Below are positions 1-9,546 of a stretch of 64,000 bases of DNA, piece after piece (within the stretch, counting starts at the first letter, position 1; the number at the start of each line of letters is the position of its first letter). The stretch lies in assembly GCA_902613915.1 (NCBI GenBank), contig CACMJB010000001.1, positions 62,001 through 126,000 on the forward strand. The letters run 5' to 3'. This DNA is from an uncultured Pelagibacteraceae bacterium. GTDB lineage: Bacteria; Pseudomonadota; Alphaproteobacteria; Pelagibacterales; Pelagibacteraceae. The notes beneath the pieces are model-generated. The model was given only the letters and a program-made list of their open reading frames with translations, ran no database searches and was not told where the DNA came from. The position numbers and the translations under genes were made by a program.

Positions 1-1
1 T

Positions 2-259
2 TTAATTGGTTACTATGAGCAAGAATATCACCCAAATTTGAATGAAGTAGAATTGATTAATATGGGAGTACTAAAAGAATTTAGAGGACAAAAATTAGGT
101 TCCACGCTTTTAAACCATGCAATAGCTAGTGCTTCTAGAAAAAATCCAAGTAGAATGTGGGTACATACTTGTAGCTTAGATCATAAGCATGCTTTACGAA
201 ATTATAAATCAAAAGGTTTTGAAATTTTCAAAGAAGAAGAAATAGATTTTGTAGCTTAA
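2..259 (+). CDS. GNAT-family N-acetyltransferase, C-terminal part (5' end outside window)
   Basis: The reading frame is open from base 2, so the gene starts before the window and the track's TTG at 38 is not its start. The visible 85 residues carry the acetyl-CoA binding segment of GNAT enzymes (VLKEFRGQKLGSTLL, motif A) and the C-terminal motif B pattern (ALRNYKSKGFEIF). The acceptor substrate cannot be told from this part. The stop codon lies in TTAA (256-259), which is also the stop of the convergent lolA. A small-molecule or peptide acetyltransferase is likely; a rimI-like role is possible but unsupported. Confidence 0.8.
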   Translation, partial: LIGYYEQEYHPNLNEVELINMGVLKEFRGQKLGSTLLNHAIASASRKNPSRMWVHTCSLDHKHALRNYKSKGFEIFKEEEIDFVA

Positions 260-816
260 TTTATCTCAGGTATTTTAAAAGTATCTTTCTTATAGACATC
301 ATTTTTAGCAACAACATTCAATGTAAAATTTATATTATTGTTGTATTGATCGATAATTTTCCAACCTTTTAAGTCCAAATTTTTTTTATCAAACATAACC
401 GACACTTGACTCTCACCTGAATAATCTAGTTTTATCATTTGATCATTTACTTCTAATTCACTTAATTGAACTATTTCTAATAATTTATCTTTATATAAGA
501 TATTTAAAAATGGAGATTTTGATATGGGATAATAGTAAGTTTTATTATATTTTTTTTGAGTAATTGCTAATCTTTTATTATTTATAATTAGTTCTTTCTC
601 TTTATCATCAAAGTAATCACATTTTAATTTTCCTGGAAACTCTAAAAGGCAGCTACCTTTTTCTGTCTTATCATTGATTAATTGATTAAAAGTAAATTCT
701 AATGAATTTAAATTATTCAGTTGATTAATTATTTGATCTTTTTCATTTGCAAAGAGATTTGCAGTTAGAAAAAAAAAGATTAAGAACAGTTTAAAGAACT
801 TCACGTTTACCAACAT
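256..816 (-). CDS. lolA: Outer-membrane lipoprotein carrier protein LolA
   Basis: Periplasmic chaperone that takes lipoproteins released by LolCDE to the outer membrane. The protein (186 residues) starts with a signal peptide (hydrophobic run FFKLFLIFFFLTANLFA) and then has the LolA layout: an early helix, 'LEFTFNQ', 'LLEFPGKLKCDY', and a long beta-rich half-barrel with 'KNLDLKGWKIIDQ' near the end. Length fits the family. It overlaps the end of ftsK by 26 bases. A GTG at 802-804 is an alternative start that would leave a shorter leader. The ftsK-lolA order is typical of alphaproteobacteria. Family assignment rests on pattern and context. Confidence 0.85.
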   Translation of the reverse strand: MLVNVKFFKLFLIFFFLTANLFANEKDQIINQLNNLNSLEFTFNQLINDKTEKGSCLLEFPGKLKCDYFDDKEKELIINNKRLAITQKKYNKTYYYPISKSPFLNILYKDKLLEIVQLSELEVNDQMIKLDYSGESQVSVMFDKKNLDLKGWKIIDQYNNNINFTLNVVAKNDVYKKDTFKIPEIN

Positions 817-2887
817 GATTTGCTTTACTAACGATACCTTTTTCTTCCATCATATCAATAATTCTTGCAGCTCTATTGTAGCCAATTTGAAGTTTCCTTT
901 GCAAGAAACTTGTAGAAGCCTTGCCTTCTGATTTTATAATATCAACTGCTTGAGTATATAATTCATCTGCATCTCCATCACTTTCATCTACAGAAGTGCT
1001 TCCAGTTGTTTCTAAAGCTGTAATTTCATCCATATAATCTGGTTCACCTTGAGCCCTAATAGAGTTAGTAATTTTCTCTATTTCATTTTCTGATACAAAC
1101 GGACCGTGAATTCTGACTATTCTGTTTGCTGATGACATGAAAAGCATATCACCTTTTCCTAAAAGTTGTTCTGCTCCTTGCTCTCCTAAGATCGTTCTAC
1201 TGTCTATTTTAGAACTTACTTGAAAAGATATTCTCGTTGGAAAATTCGCTTTAATTGTGCCTGTAATAACATCAACACTCGGTCTTTGAGTTGCCATGAT
1301 AATATGAATACCTGCAGCTCTAGCCATCTGAGATAATTTTTGAATATAATTTTCTATTTCTTTGCCAGCCACAAGCATCAGATCTGACATCTCGTCAACT
1401 ACTACAACAATGTAAGGCATTTTTAATTTATGTTTAGCGTTGTAACCATCTATGTTTCTAACTCCTACCTTACTCATTAACTTGTACCTGCTGTTCATTT
1501 CTTTAACTGTCCAAGCAAGCGCTGAAGTTGCTTTTTTTGCATCAGTAATAACTGGAGTTAATAAATGCGGAATCCCCTCATAAGTGGATAGCTCTAACAT
1601 TTTAGGATCGATTAAAATAAATTTACAAAGATCAGGATTCAATTTGTACAGCAGCGAAACGATTATCGTATTGATACAGACTGATTTACCTGAACCAGTT
1701 GTTCCAGCAATTAATAGATGAGGCATGGTTGTTAGATCACCTACAATAGGCATTCCCGAAATACTTTTTCCAAGTGCAATAGGAAGCTTCACATCTTTCT
1801 TTTGAAATTTCTCATAAGAAATTATTTCTCTTAGTGAAACACTTTCTCTTGTCTCATTAGGTATTTCTATACCAACTGTATTTTTACCTGGTATAACCGA
1901 TACCCTTGCTGATGTGGAACTAGTATTTCTAGCTAAATCCTCTGATAGGTTTATAATTTTTGAAACTTTAACTCCCGGCGCAGGTTCAAACTCATATAAG
2001 CTAACCACAGGTCCGTTATTGATAGCTTTAATTTTTCCATCAATACCAAAATCTAATAATATTTTTTCCATAAATTCACCATCAGGACGATTTTTATTAA
2101 GTTCTGAAGCACTTAATTTTGAAGTATTTTTTTCAAGATAATCAATTACGGGTAATTTGTATTTTGATCTTGTTTGAGCCGTTTCTTTACTAGGAGTTAA
2201 TTGTTCATCAAAAGCAAAAGATTGTTGTGGCCTTTCAATAATTTCACTTTTTTCTTCTAGGGATATATTTTCCAAATTCACGTCAGGTATCTGCGTTTCT
2301 TTTCTTCTGAACAAAGAAATTATGAAATACCAGAGACCCGAAAAAATTCTTTTAAAACTAATATCAGATGAAAAAATAAAAAGCGCCAAAGTTAATAATA
2401 ACAAGCAATAAGTTGTATAAATTTCATTTGTCCAAGGAAACCAAGAGCTTAAAAAATTATAACCAATTTTTCCTACAAAGCCTGAATTGCCATTATCGAT
2501 TAGCCAAAAAGAATTATTGAAGGTTATATAAATAAATACTGTACCTAAAGTTAAGTAACAAATTACAAGAAATAATTTTAGAATAATTCTTTTAAGTTCT
2601 TTTTTAAAAACTAAATTGATACCCCATGATAGAAAATTAACCAGCAGTAAAAAAGAAACGAGTCCAAAACTTTGTAATAAAAAATCAGCTATACTACTTC
2701 CATAAATGCCAAAGAAGTTCTTAATCTCAAATTCTTTATCACCGTATACAAATGACGGGTCTTCTGGTGAATACGTAGTAAAAGCAACAGCTAATCCAAT
2801 ACTTACAGAAATTAAGACTAAACCAATAAATTCAAAGGTTCGTTTTTTTAGAAAATTTGTTACACTATTAAAAAAGTTTGTATTCAT
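791..2887 (-). CDS. ftsK: DNA translocase FtsK
   Basis: Septum-anchored double-stranded DNA pump that clears chromosome ends during division and activates XerCD at dif. The 698 residues show about four N-terminal membrane helices (roughly 18-38, 71-93, 102-123, 158-175), a short linker, the alpha/beta motor with Walker A AGTTGSGKS (about 393) and Walker B VVVVDEMSDL (about 495), and a C-terminal winged-helix gamma domain ending in GKREVL. The linker is far shorter than the several hundred residues of E. coli FtsK, as in many alphaproteobacteria. It is transcribed away from the ubiH-like gene with a 56-base gap and runs into lolA. Confidence 0.97.
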   Translation of the reverse strand: MNTNFFNSVTNFLKKRTFEFIGLVLISVSIGLAVAFTTYSPEDPSFVYGDKEFEIKNFFGIYGSSIADFLLQSFGLVSFLLLVNFLSWGINLVFKKELKRIILKLFLVICYLTLGTVFIYITFNNSFWLIDNGNSGFVGKIGYNFLSSWFPWTNEIYTTYCLLLLTLALFIFSSDISFKRIFSGLWYFIISLFRRKETQIPDVNLENISLEEKSEIIERPQQSFAFDEQLTPSKETAQTRSKYKLPVIDYLEKNTSKLSASELNKNRPDGEFMEKILLDFGIDGKIKAINNGPVVSLYEFEPAPGVKVSKIINLSEDLARNTSSTSARVSVIPGKNTVGIEIPNETRESVSLREIISYEKFQKKDVKLPIALGKSISGMPIVGDLTTMPHLLIAGTTGSGKSVCINTIIVSLLYKLNPDLCKFILIDPKMLELSTYEGIPHLLTPVITDAKKATSALAWTVKEMNSRYKLMSKVGVRNIDGYNAKHKLKMPYIVVVVDEMSDLMLVAGKEIENYIQKLSQMARAAGIHIIMATQRPSVDVITGTIKANFPTRISFQVSSKIDSRTILGEQGAEQLLGKGDMLFMSSANRIVRIHGPFVSENEIEKITNSIRAQGEPDYMDEITALETTGSTSVDESDGDADELYTQAVDIIKSEGKASTSFLQRKLQIGYNRAARIIDMMEEKGIVSKANHVGKREVL

Positions 2888-2943
2888 ATCGAATCGTTTT
2901 ACGTACTTTTTATCATTTTTATGAAAGTGAGAAAATTTTTAAT

Positions 2944-4041
2944 ATGAAAAAACAGAGAATTTGCATAGTAGGAGACGGTCTTTCAGGTTTAATGACTGCC
3001 TTAGCATTAAATAAATTAGAGGGTTGGGAAGTTCATCTAATTTCTAAAAAAAACAAGCTTTTAAAAGACAAGAGAACTACAGCTGTTTCAGCCTCGAACT
3101 TTGACTTTTTGAACTCAGTCGTACGTAAGCTCGATAAAAAATTATTTTGGGCTTCTAACAAGATCAATCTTTTCTATGAGACAAAAGATCAGAATATGAA
3201 TTTCCTAAATTTTAATGAAGACAAAAAAAATCTCATGTACATCTTTGAGAATGACAAAGTTAAAGTAAAATTACTTAAAGAAATAAAAAAACAGAAAATT
3301 AAAACTTTAAAAAAAAATATAAATAATCTTAAAGATCTTAGTGGTTATGATTTGAAAATACTCTGCTTAGGTAGGTCATCTAAGATTTATCAAAACATCA
3401 TAGACAAAAGATCATTAGATAAGGATTATAAAGAAATTGCTATAACTGGGTATGTTAAACACAGTATAAAAAATCTAAATACTGCTCAATATTTTTTGAA
3501 AGACGGACCCTTAGCTATACTCCCTTTTTCAAAAAATAGTTTTTCTTTTGTATGGAGTGTAAATAAAAATTTTCCAAAAAAAGGTATTAGCGCTGTTGTA
3601 AAATCTAAAATCTGTGAAGTTTTAAAAACAAAGAATATTAAAATATCAAACCAGCAATCTTATCCTTTGACGCTCAATTTAAAACGAACATATTATAAAA
3701 AAGATATCCTAATATTAGGAGAAGGCTTACACACAGTTCATCCAGTAGCTGGCCAAGGTTTTAATCTTGTATTGAGAGATATTAATAAATTACAAGAGAT
3801 ACTCAAATATTATACAGGATTAGGTATGTCCCTTAAAAGCTGCCCTGCCCTTGAAGATTTTACTACGAATAGAAAAGCAGAAAATATTATTACTGGCATT
3901 GGAATAGATTTAACTCACAATTTCTTTAAACAAAATAAATTATTAGACCCTTTAAAAGAAACTATTTTAAAGAACGTTTCAAAAAATAACACTCTTAAAA
4001 AAATAAGTAAGTTTATTTCTAATCAAGGTTTATCCATTTAA
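2944..4041 (+). CDS. UbiH/UbiF-family FAD-dependent monooxygenase (ubiquinone ring hydroxylase)
   Basis: Flavoprotein hydroxylase of the UbiH/UbiF/UbiI type, expected to add a hydroxyl to the ubiquinone precursor ring. I start it at ATG 2944 (MKKQRICIVGDG), not at the track's 2878, because the FAD-binding motif GDGLSG must lie close to the N-terminus; this gives 365 residues. The second flavin motif is LILGEGLHTVHPVAGQGFNL, where the usual GDAAH is GEGLH. The sequence is divergent and lysine-rich. It diverges from ftsK. Which ring position it modifies cannot be decided; ubiE and ubiB later in the window belong to the same pathway. Confidence 0.85.
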   Translation: MKKQRICIVGDGLSGLMTALALNKLEGWEVHLISKKNKLLKDKRTTAVSASNFDFLNSVVRKLDKKLFWASNKINLFYETKDQNMNFLNFNEDKKNLMYIFENDKVKVKLLKEIKKQKIKTLKKNINNLKDLSGYDLKILCLGRSSKIYQNIIDKRSLDKDYKEIAITGYVKHSIKNLNTAQYFLKDGPLAILPFSKNSFSFVWSVNKNFPKKGISAVVKSKICEVLKTKNIKISNQQSYPLTLNLKRTYYKKDILILGEGLHTVHPVAGQGFNLVLRDINKLQEILKYYTGLGMSLKSCPALEDFTTNRKAENIITGIGIDLTHNFFKQNKLLDPLKETILKNVSKNNTLKKISKFISNQGLSI

Positions 4042-4045
4042 TTCA

Positions 4046-5374
4046 ATGAACATTTATGCTCTTTCATCAGGCAAAGGTCCGTCAGGAATAGCCATCGTTA
4101 GAATCTCAGGAAAAGACACTTTAAAAGTTTGTAAAGATCTAACTAAATTAAAAGAGATAAATTCTAACGAAGTAAATTATTGCAAATTTTACGATCCGAA
4201 AAATGACAGTATAATAGATCCCGAAGCTCTATTATTATGGTTTCCTGGGCCTAATAGTTACACAGGAGATGATTTAGCTGAATTTCAAGTGCATGGAAGT
4301 AATGCTGTTATTAATGCTTTATTAAAAGCTCTATCAGAACAAGATAATTGCAGATTAGCTGAGCCAGGAGAATTCACTAAATTAGCATTTCAAAATGATA
4401 AAATTGATCTTTTAAAAGCAGAGAGCATTGGTGATTTAATTCACGCTGAAACAGAAATGCAAAGAACGCAAGCTGTTAAATTAGTTCAGGGAAATGCATC
4501 AAGTTACTATAATGACTTAAGAGAAAAGCTTATTAAATCTCTAGCATATATCGAAGCTAAAATAGATTTTGCAGAAGATGATTTACCCGAAAAAGTTTTA
4601 AAGGAAGTACATAATTCTATTAAAGAAATTCATAAAGATATTCATAAGATTATTGAAGATAATAAAATTGGAGAGAAAATAAGAGATGGATTTAAAGTTT
4701 CTATTACAGGAGAAGTTAATGCAGGTAAATCATCTCTTTTAAATTTAATAGCAAAAAGAGACGTGGCTATTGTTTCAGATGAAGCTGGAACTACGAGAGA
4801 TGTAATAGAGACATATCTAAATATAGACGGTTATCCTGTAATCTTAGCTGATACAGCAGGCATAAGAGATGCTAAGAATGAGGTTGAAAAAAAAGGGATA
4901 TCTTTAGCCTTAGGAAAATCAAAAGAAGCAGATTTAAATATTGTTGTCATAGACAATTCATCAAAAAACATAAACGATGAAATCAAGAAAATGATTAATA
5001 AAGATACGATCGTTTTACTAAATAAATCAGACGTACAGAATAAGCAAAATCACAAATTTGATGCAGATACGGTGTTAGCTTCAGTTAAAGAAAATAAAAA
5101 TATTGAAAGTTTGATTAAAAAGATAAAAGAAAAACTAAGTAAAAAATTCACGTCTAATAATAGCGCTTTAATCACTAGGGAAAGACATAGATTTAAACTT
5201 AACCAATGCCTAAAAGAAATAGATAACTTTCTTAAAAAAGATCAAAATAAAGATTTAGAATTAGCCGCCGAAGATTTAAGAATGGCTACACGACATCTCG
5301 GAAGTATTGTTGGCAAAGTCGATGTCGAAGAAATCCTTGGATCTATATTTAAAGACTTTTGTATAGGTAAATAA
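4046..5374 (+). CDS. mnmE: tRNA modification GTPase MnmE
   Basis: Works with MnmG to place cm5/cmnm5 groups on U34 of tRNAs that read split codon boxes. The 442 residues have the N-terminal folate-binding domain (SSGKGPSGIAIVRISG, YTGDDLAEFQVHG), a helical domain, an inserted G domain (GEVNAGKSS about 222, TTRD, DTAGIRD about 268, NKSD) and the C-terminal FCIGK with the Cys typical of the family. The G1 loop begins GEVNAGKSS where GRPNAGKSS is more usual. ATG 4046 follows the previous stop by four bases. The partner gene mnmG follows after 42 bases. Confidence 0.97.
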   Translation: MNIYALSSGKGPSGIAIVRISGKDTLKVCKDLTKLKEINSNEVNYCKFYDPKNDSIIDPEALLLWFPGPNSYTGDDLAEFQVHGSNAVINALLKALSEQDNCRLAEPGEFTKLAFQNDKIDLLKAESIGDLIHAETEMQRTQAVKLVQGNASSYYNDLREKLIKSLAYIEAKIDFAEDDLPEKVLKEVHNSIKEIHKDIHKIIEDNKIGEKIRDGFKVSITGEVNAGKSSLLNLIAKRDVAIVSDEAGTTRDVIETYLNIDGYPVILADTAGIRDAKNEVEKKGISLALGKSKEADLNIVVIDNSSKNINDEIKKMINKDTIVLLNKSDVQNKQNHKFDADTVLASVKENKNIESLIKKIKEKLSKKFTSNNSALITRERHRFKLNQCLKEIDNFLKKDQNKDLELAAEDLRMATRHLGSIVGKVDVEEILGSIFKDFCIGK

Positions 5375-5416
5375 AATACCTCTTGTATTCCTAATATACC
5401 GCGTTACATTCATATT

Positions 5417-7285
5417 ATGAGTAAACAGAGCTATGATGTAGTAGTAATTGGGGGAGGACATGCTGGATGCGAGGCAGCAGCAGCATCCGCTAGAATGGGC
5501 GTAAATACAGCCCTTTTTACACATAAAATAGAGACTATTGGGGAGATGTCTTGCAACCCTGCTATAGGAGGACTTGGAAAAGGGCATCTTGTGAGAGAAA
5601 TAGATGCATTAGATGGTGTAATGGGCGTTGTAGCCGATAAATCAGGTATTCAATTTAGATTATTAAATAGAAGTAGGGGTCCAGCAGTGCAGGGACCACG
5701 TACTCAGTCAGACAGAGCTCTCTACAAAGAGCATATGCAGAAGATTTTACTAAATTATAAAAATTTGGAGGTAATTGCAGATCCAGTCATCAAATTTTTA
5801 TTTGAGGGAGATAAAATAATAGGTTTTGTATGTCAAAGTGGAAAAGAAGTTAGAACTAAGGAGCTTATATTAACTACTGGCACTTTTCTTAATGGATTAA
5901 TACATATTGGTGAAACTCAAATACCAGCAGGTAGGTATGATGAGAAACCATCTACAGGCTTAAGTGAACAATTAGCAAAATTTAAAATGCAAATAGGAAG
6001 ATTGAAGACAGGAACACCACCTAGACTTGATGGTAACACAGTTAATTATGACGATTTGGAAATGCAGCCAGCTGATGATGATCATTACTACTTTTCTTTC
6101 CTTACAAACAAAATTGATAACAAACAAATCAAATGTGGAATGACTTATACAAACAGTGAAGTCCATAAAATTATAAGTGATAATATTTCTAGAAGTGCTA
6201 TGTATTCTGGAAATATAAAAGGTGTTGGCCCACGTTATTGTCCCTCTATTGAAGATAAAATTGTAAAGTTTAAAGAAAAACAACAACATCAAATATTCTT
6301 AGAACCAGAAGGATTAAAAGACAATACTATTTACCCAAATGGTATATCAACTTCCTTACCAGAAGAGATACAGCTTAAAATACTCAGTAAAATCAAGGGT
6401 TTAGAGCAAGTTAAAATGAAAAGGGCAGGTTATGCCATCGAGTATGATTATGTGGATCCAAGAGAATTAAAAGCAACTCTTGAGACGAAAAAAATACAAT
6501 CTTTATTTTTAGCTGGTCAAATTAATGGAACTACTGGATATGAAGAAGCTGCTTCTCAAGGACTCGTTGCCGGAGTAAATGCTGCATTAAAAGTAAAAAA
6601 TAAAAAAGAATTTTTACTTAGCAGAAGCAACTCCTATATCGGGGTTATGATTGATGATCTTATAACAAAGGGAGTAAGTGAACCATATAGAATGTTTACA
6701 TCTAGAGCTGAGTATAGATTAAGTTTAAGAGCAGATAATGCAGATCAAAGATTAACAAACTTTGGTAATGAGGTAGGTTTAATTTCTAACGAAAGAAAAA
6801 AACTTTTTGACGACAAGATTGAAAAACTCTCAGAAATTAAAAAACATCTTATGTCTAATTTTATTACTCCCAATAAGGCCAAGGATTATTCTATTAAAAT
6901 TGCAATGGATGGTGTGAGAAGATCTTGCATGGAAGTGATAGGTCAGAGAAATGTAAAATTATCTAAACTGAGAGAGATTTTCCCTTCGATTCCCTCTTAT
7001 AACACCTCTTTTGACAAGCAGGTTGAAATCGATGCGCACTACGCAGGATATCTACCAAGACAGCAAAGAGATATTAATGCTTTCAATAAAGATGAGGCTT
7101 TACAAATACCTATTAACTTCAATTATGACGAATTAAGCGGACTGTCTAATGAAGTTAAGAGCAAATTAAACAAAATTAAACCTAGAACACTTGGACAAGC
7201 TCTTAGGATAGATGGAATTACCCCTTCTGCAGTAGTTATTATACTTTCTAACATAAAAAAGATGCGATCTAAGCAATCTGCTTAA
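5417..7285 (+). CDS. mnmG: tRNA uridine-5-carboxymethylaminomethyl modification enzyme MnmG (GidA)
   Basis: FAD- and NADH-dependent partner of MnmE in wobble-uridine modification. The 622 residues begin with the dinucleotide-binding motif [10 protein letters not shown] (12-21), followed by the MnmG signatures [21 protein letters not shown] and RLKTGTPPR, the '[14 protein letters not shown]' block near 370, and the helical C-terminus that binds MnmE. Length is normal. It forms a run with rsmG: its stop and the rsmG start share TAATG at 7283-7287. Confidence 0.98.
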   Translation: MSKQSYDVVVIGGGHAGCEAAAASARMGVNTALFTHKIETIGEMSCNPAIGGLGKGHLVREIDALDGVMGVVADKSGIQFRLLNRSRGPAVQGPRTQSDRALYKEHMQKILLNYKNLEVIADPVIKFLFEGDKIIGFVCQSGKEVRTKELILTTGTFLNGLIHIGETQIPAGRYDEKPSTGLSEQLAKFKMQIGRLKTGTPPRLDGNTVNYDDLEMQPADDDHYYFSFLTNKIDNKQIKCGMTYTNSEVHKIISDNISRSAMYSGNIKGVGPRYCPSIEDKIVKFKEKQQHQIFLEPEGLKDNTIYPNGISTSLPEEIQLKILSKIKGLEQVKMKRAGYAIEYDYVDPRELKATLETKKIQSLFLAGQINGTTGYEEAASQGLVAGVNAALKVKNKKEFLLSRSNSYIGVMIDDLITKGVSEPYRMFTSRAEYRLSLRADNADQRLTNFGNEVGLISNERKKLFDDKIEKLSEIKKHLMSNFITPNKAKDYSIKIAMDGVRRSCMEVIGQRNVKLSKLREIFPSIPSYNTSFDKQVEIDAHYAGYLPRQQRDINAFNKDEALQIPINFNYDELSGLSNEVKSKLNKIKPRTLGQALRIDGITPSAVVIILSNIKKMRSKQSA

Positions 7286-7902
7286 TGGATATTGGTATTG
7301 CAAAGAAATATCTTCATGAAAATCTTAGCTTTTCTGACGAAAAAATCGATAAAGTTACTAAATTCATTGATTTATTGCTAATTTTTAATAAAAAATACAA
7401 TTTAATTAGCAAACGTACAGAAAAAGAGGTTTGGAACAGGCATATTTTAGATTCAGCTCAAATTATTAAGTATATTGACTTCAAGAAAGATCACATTTTA
7501 TCTGATTTTGGATCTGGTGCAGGACTTCCAGGAGTTATTCTCTCTATAGCTAATACTAATCCTAATTTTCACGTGAAACTATACGAAAAATCTCCAGTAA
7601 AAAGAGCTTTTTTAAGCGATATTCAGAAAATTACTAAATTCGATATTGAAGCTAACGTCTACGATTATAAGTTTATCAAGACCGACTACATTGTCTGTAG
7701 AGCTTTTAAAAAATTAGATCTAATATTTGATATTTCACGTGAAAAAGTAAAAAATCCACACAAATTAATCATTTTAAAAGGTAAAAATGCTCTAAATGAT
7801 CTCAAAAAACTTCCAAAACATAAAAATTATAGTTATAAAACAGTTGATAGCATTACTGATAAAGATTCGAAAATAATAATAGCTACAAAAAATGGAAAAT
7901 AA
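7285..7902 (+). CDS. rsmG: 16S rRNA m7G527 methyltransferase RsmG (GidB)
   Basis: SAM-dependent methyltransferase for N7 of G527 in 16S rRNA. The 205 residues include 'NLISKRTEKEVWNRHILDS' and the SAM-binding motif DFGSGAGLPGVILSIA around residues 74-89. The start overlaps the mnmG stop by one base, and the end overlaps parA by 11 bases. Within its coding sequence lie two TTTCACGTGAAA palindromes that look like parS sites, so this gene also seems to carry centromere sequence for the parAB genes that follow. Confidence 0.95.
   Translation: MDIGIAKKYLHENLSFSDEKIDKVTKFIDLLLIFNKKYNLISKRTEKEVWNRHILDSAQIIKYIDFKKDHILSDFGSGAGLPGVILSIANTNPNFHVKLYEKSPVKRAFLSDIQKITKFDIEANVYDYKFIKTDYIVCRAFKKLDLIFDISREKVKNPHKLIILKGKNALNDLKKLPKHKNYSYKTVDSITDKDSKIIIATKNGK
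7567..7578. promoter_or_regulatory. parS-like centromere site 1 (inside rsmG)
   Basis: TTTCACGTGAAA is a perfect 12-base palindrome identical to the core of the bacterial parS consensus TGTTTCACGTGAAACA. Over the full 16 bases (7565-7580) 13 match. ParB proteins of this family bind such sites near the origin. It lies in rsmG, about 315 bases before parA. Confidence 0.75.
7733..7744. promoter_or_regulatory. parS-like centromere site 2 (inside rsmG)
   Basis: A second perfect TTTCACGTGAAA core, matching the 16-base parS consensus at 14 positions (7731-7746). It is 166 bases from site 1 and about 150 bases before the parA start. Two copies this close to parAB are unlikely by chance in such AT-rich DNA. 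Confidence 0.8.
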
Positions 7903-8683
7903 AATAATTTCAGTTATTAATCAAAAGGGAGGGGTGGGAAAAACTACAACAGTAGTAAATCTTGCAGCTTCACTGTCCATTATGGGTCATAAAACGTTAG
8001 TTGTAGATTTAGATCCCCAGGGAAATGCCACAACCGGATTAGGAAAGTCAAACACGAAGGAAGAAAATAATATTTATAACCTTTTGATAGGAAACATTAA
8101 ATTAAATGAAGCTATTATAAATACGGAGATCAAAAATTTAGATTTAATAAGCTCTACTGTAAACCTTTCAGGTTTGGAAGTTGAGACAGCTACAAATGAG
8201 GATCGTGCATTTACATTAAAAAACATTTTTGATTCTAATTCTAATATTCTAAAAAAATATGATTATATTTTTATTGATTGTCCTCCTTCACTTAGTCTCC
8301 TAACGGTAATAGCTCTAGTAGGTTCTGATGAATTGGTGGTGCCGCTACAAACAGAATTTTTTGCTTTAGAGGGTATAACACAATTAATAAATACAATTGA
8401 AAGAATAAAAGAAAAATTAAATCCGCAACTTTCTGTAAGAGGGATTCTACTTACAATGTTTGATAAGAGAAATAAATTATCGGGTGAAGTTGATATAGAA
8501 GCTAGAAACCATTTTAAGTCAAAGGTCTATAATACAGTAATTCCAAGAAATGTCAGATTATCCGAAGCTCCCTCGCACGGATTACCTTGTGTTATTTATG
8601 ATAAAACTTGTGTTGGTAGCAAAGCATATTTTGATTTAGCCAATGAGTTTTTAAGTTCTAACAAAGAGGCGTCCGCAGCTTGA
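7892..8683 (+). CDS. parA: Chromosome partitioning ATPase ParA
   Basis: Walker-type ATPase that, with ParB bound at parS, moves replicated origins apart. The 263 residues start with the deviant Walker A KGGVGKTTT (12-20), followed by DLDPQGNATTGLG and the Walker B region 'YDYIFIDCPPSLS'. It lacks an N-terminal HTH extension, as usual for chromosomal ParA/Soj. It overlaps the end of rsmG by 11 bases and parB follows at once. Confidence 0.97.
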   Translation: MENKIISVINQKGGVGKTTTVVNLAASLSIMGHKTLVVDLDPQGNATTGLGKSNTKEENNIYNLLIGNIKLNEAIINTEIKNLDLISSTVNLSGLEVETATNEDRAFTLKNIFDSNSNILKKYDYIFIDCPPSLSLLTVIALVGSDELVVPLQTEFFALEGITQLINTIERIKEKLNPQLSVRGILLTMFDKRNKLSGEVDIEARNHFKSKVYNTVIPRNVRLSEAPSHGLPCVIYDKTCVGSKAYFDLANEFLSSNKEASAA

Positions 8684-8685
8684 TT

Positions 8686-9546
8686 ATGAAAAAGAAGAAA
8701 GGTTTAGGGAGAGGTTTATCAGCTTTATTTGGTGATGAAAAAAACGAAAATAAGCAAAAAACAAAAAATATAGCACCTAACACTAAAGCATTAATAGGTG
8801 ACTTAACTAGAAATCCATATCAGCCTAGACAAATTTTCAATAAAGAAAAACTTCAAGAACTAGCTAATTCTGTAAAGAAAAACGGAGTAATTCAGCCTAT
8901 TGCAGTTAGGAAAGACAAATCTAATAAAGGTAAATACCAAATAGTTGCCGGTGAAAGAAGATGGTTAGCTGCTCAAATGGCAGGACTGCACGAGATACCT
9001 ATAGTTATCTTAGAACTTGATGATAATGAAAGTTTGGAAGTTGCTATTGTAGAAAATATTCAACGAGATGATTTAAACCCAATAGAAGAGGCAAAAGCTT
9101 ATGAAAGATTACATAAAGATTTTGAATACGATCATGAAAAAATTGCTAGGTTCATGTCAAAAAGTAGAAGTCACGTTAGTAATACTTTAAGACTATTAAC
9201 CTTACCAGCAGATGTGAAGGGAATGATGGAGGAAGGACTAATTACTGCGGGACAAGCTAGACCGTTAGTAGGAGTGCCAAATGCTTCCGCAATTGCTGAA
9301 GAAATTGTTTCTAAAAAGCTTAGTGCTAGAAGTGTAGAGTATTTGATAAGAGAAAAAAAAGGTCCACAAAAAGTTGGTCAAACACGTGTTGATGCTAATG
9401 TATTAGAAGAACAAAGACAAATGGAAGAAAATCTAGGGATGAAAGTTGATATTATTAATAAAAAAAATAATTCAGGAAGATTAACAATTAATTACACAAA
9501 TTTAGAACAATTTCAGCTTATTTCAAAACTTCTTAAGCAGCGTTAG
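8686..9546 (+). CDS. parB: Chromosome partitioning protein ParB
   Basis: parS-binding CTP-dependent clamp. I start it at ATG 8686, two codons after the track's TTG, since MKKKKGLGRGLSALFGD is the usual ParB N-terminus with the arginine finger that stimulates ParA. The protein (286 residues) contains NPYQPRQIF, the CTP-binding GERRWLAAQ (about 92-100), ENIQRDDLNPIEEA, a helix-turn-helix around 150-170, and a C-terminal dimer domain. It converges with holA, overlapping it by 14 bases. Confidence 0.97.
   Translation: MKKKKGLGRGLSALFGDEKNENKQKTKNIAPNTKALIGDLTRNPYQPRQIFNKEKLQELANSVKKNGVIQPIAVRKDKSNKGKYQIVAGERRWLAAQMAGLHEIPIVILELDDNESLEVAIVENIQRDDLNPIEEAKAYERLHKDFEYDHEKIARFMSKSRSHVSNTLRLLTLPADVKGMMEEGLITAGQARPLVGVPNASAIAEEIVSKKLSARSVEYLIREKKGPQKVGQTRVDANVLEEQRQMEENLGMKVDIINKKNNSGRLTINYTNLEQFQLISKLLKQR

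Noticed and set aside
2878-2943. N-terminal extension of the UbiH-like protein (track start)
   Set aside because: It would put 22 residues before the FAD-binding strand and reach into the start of ftsK; ATG 2944 fits the family.
9381-9390. AACACGTGTT in parB as a third parS site
   Set aside because: Shares only the CACGTG core; the TTT/AAA arms of parS are missing.
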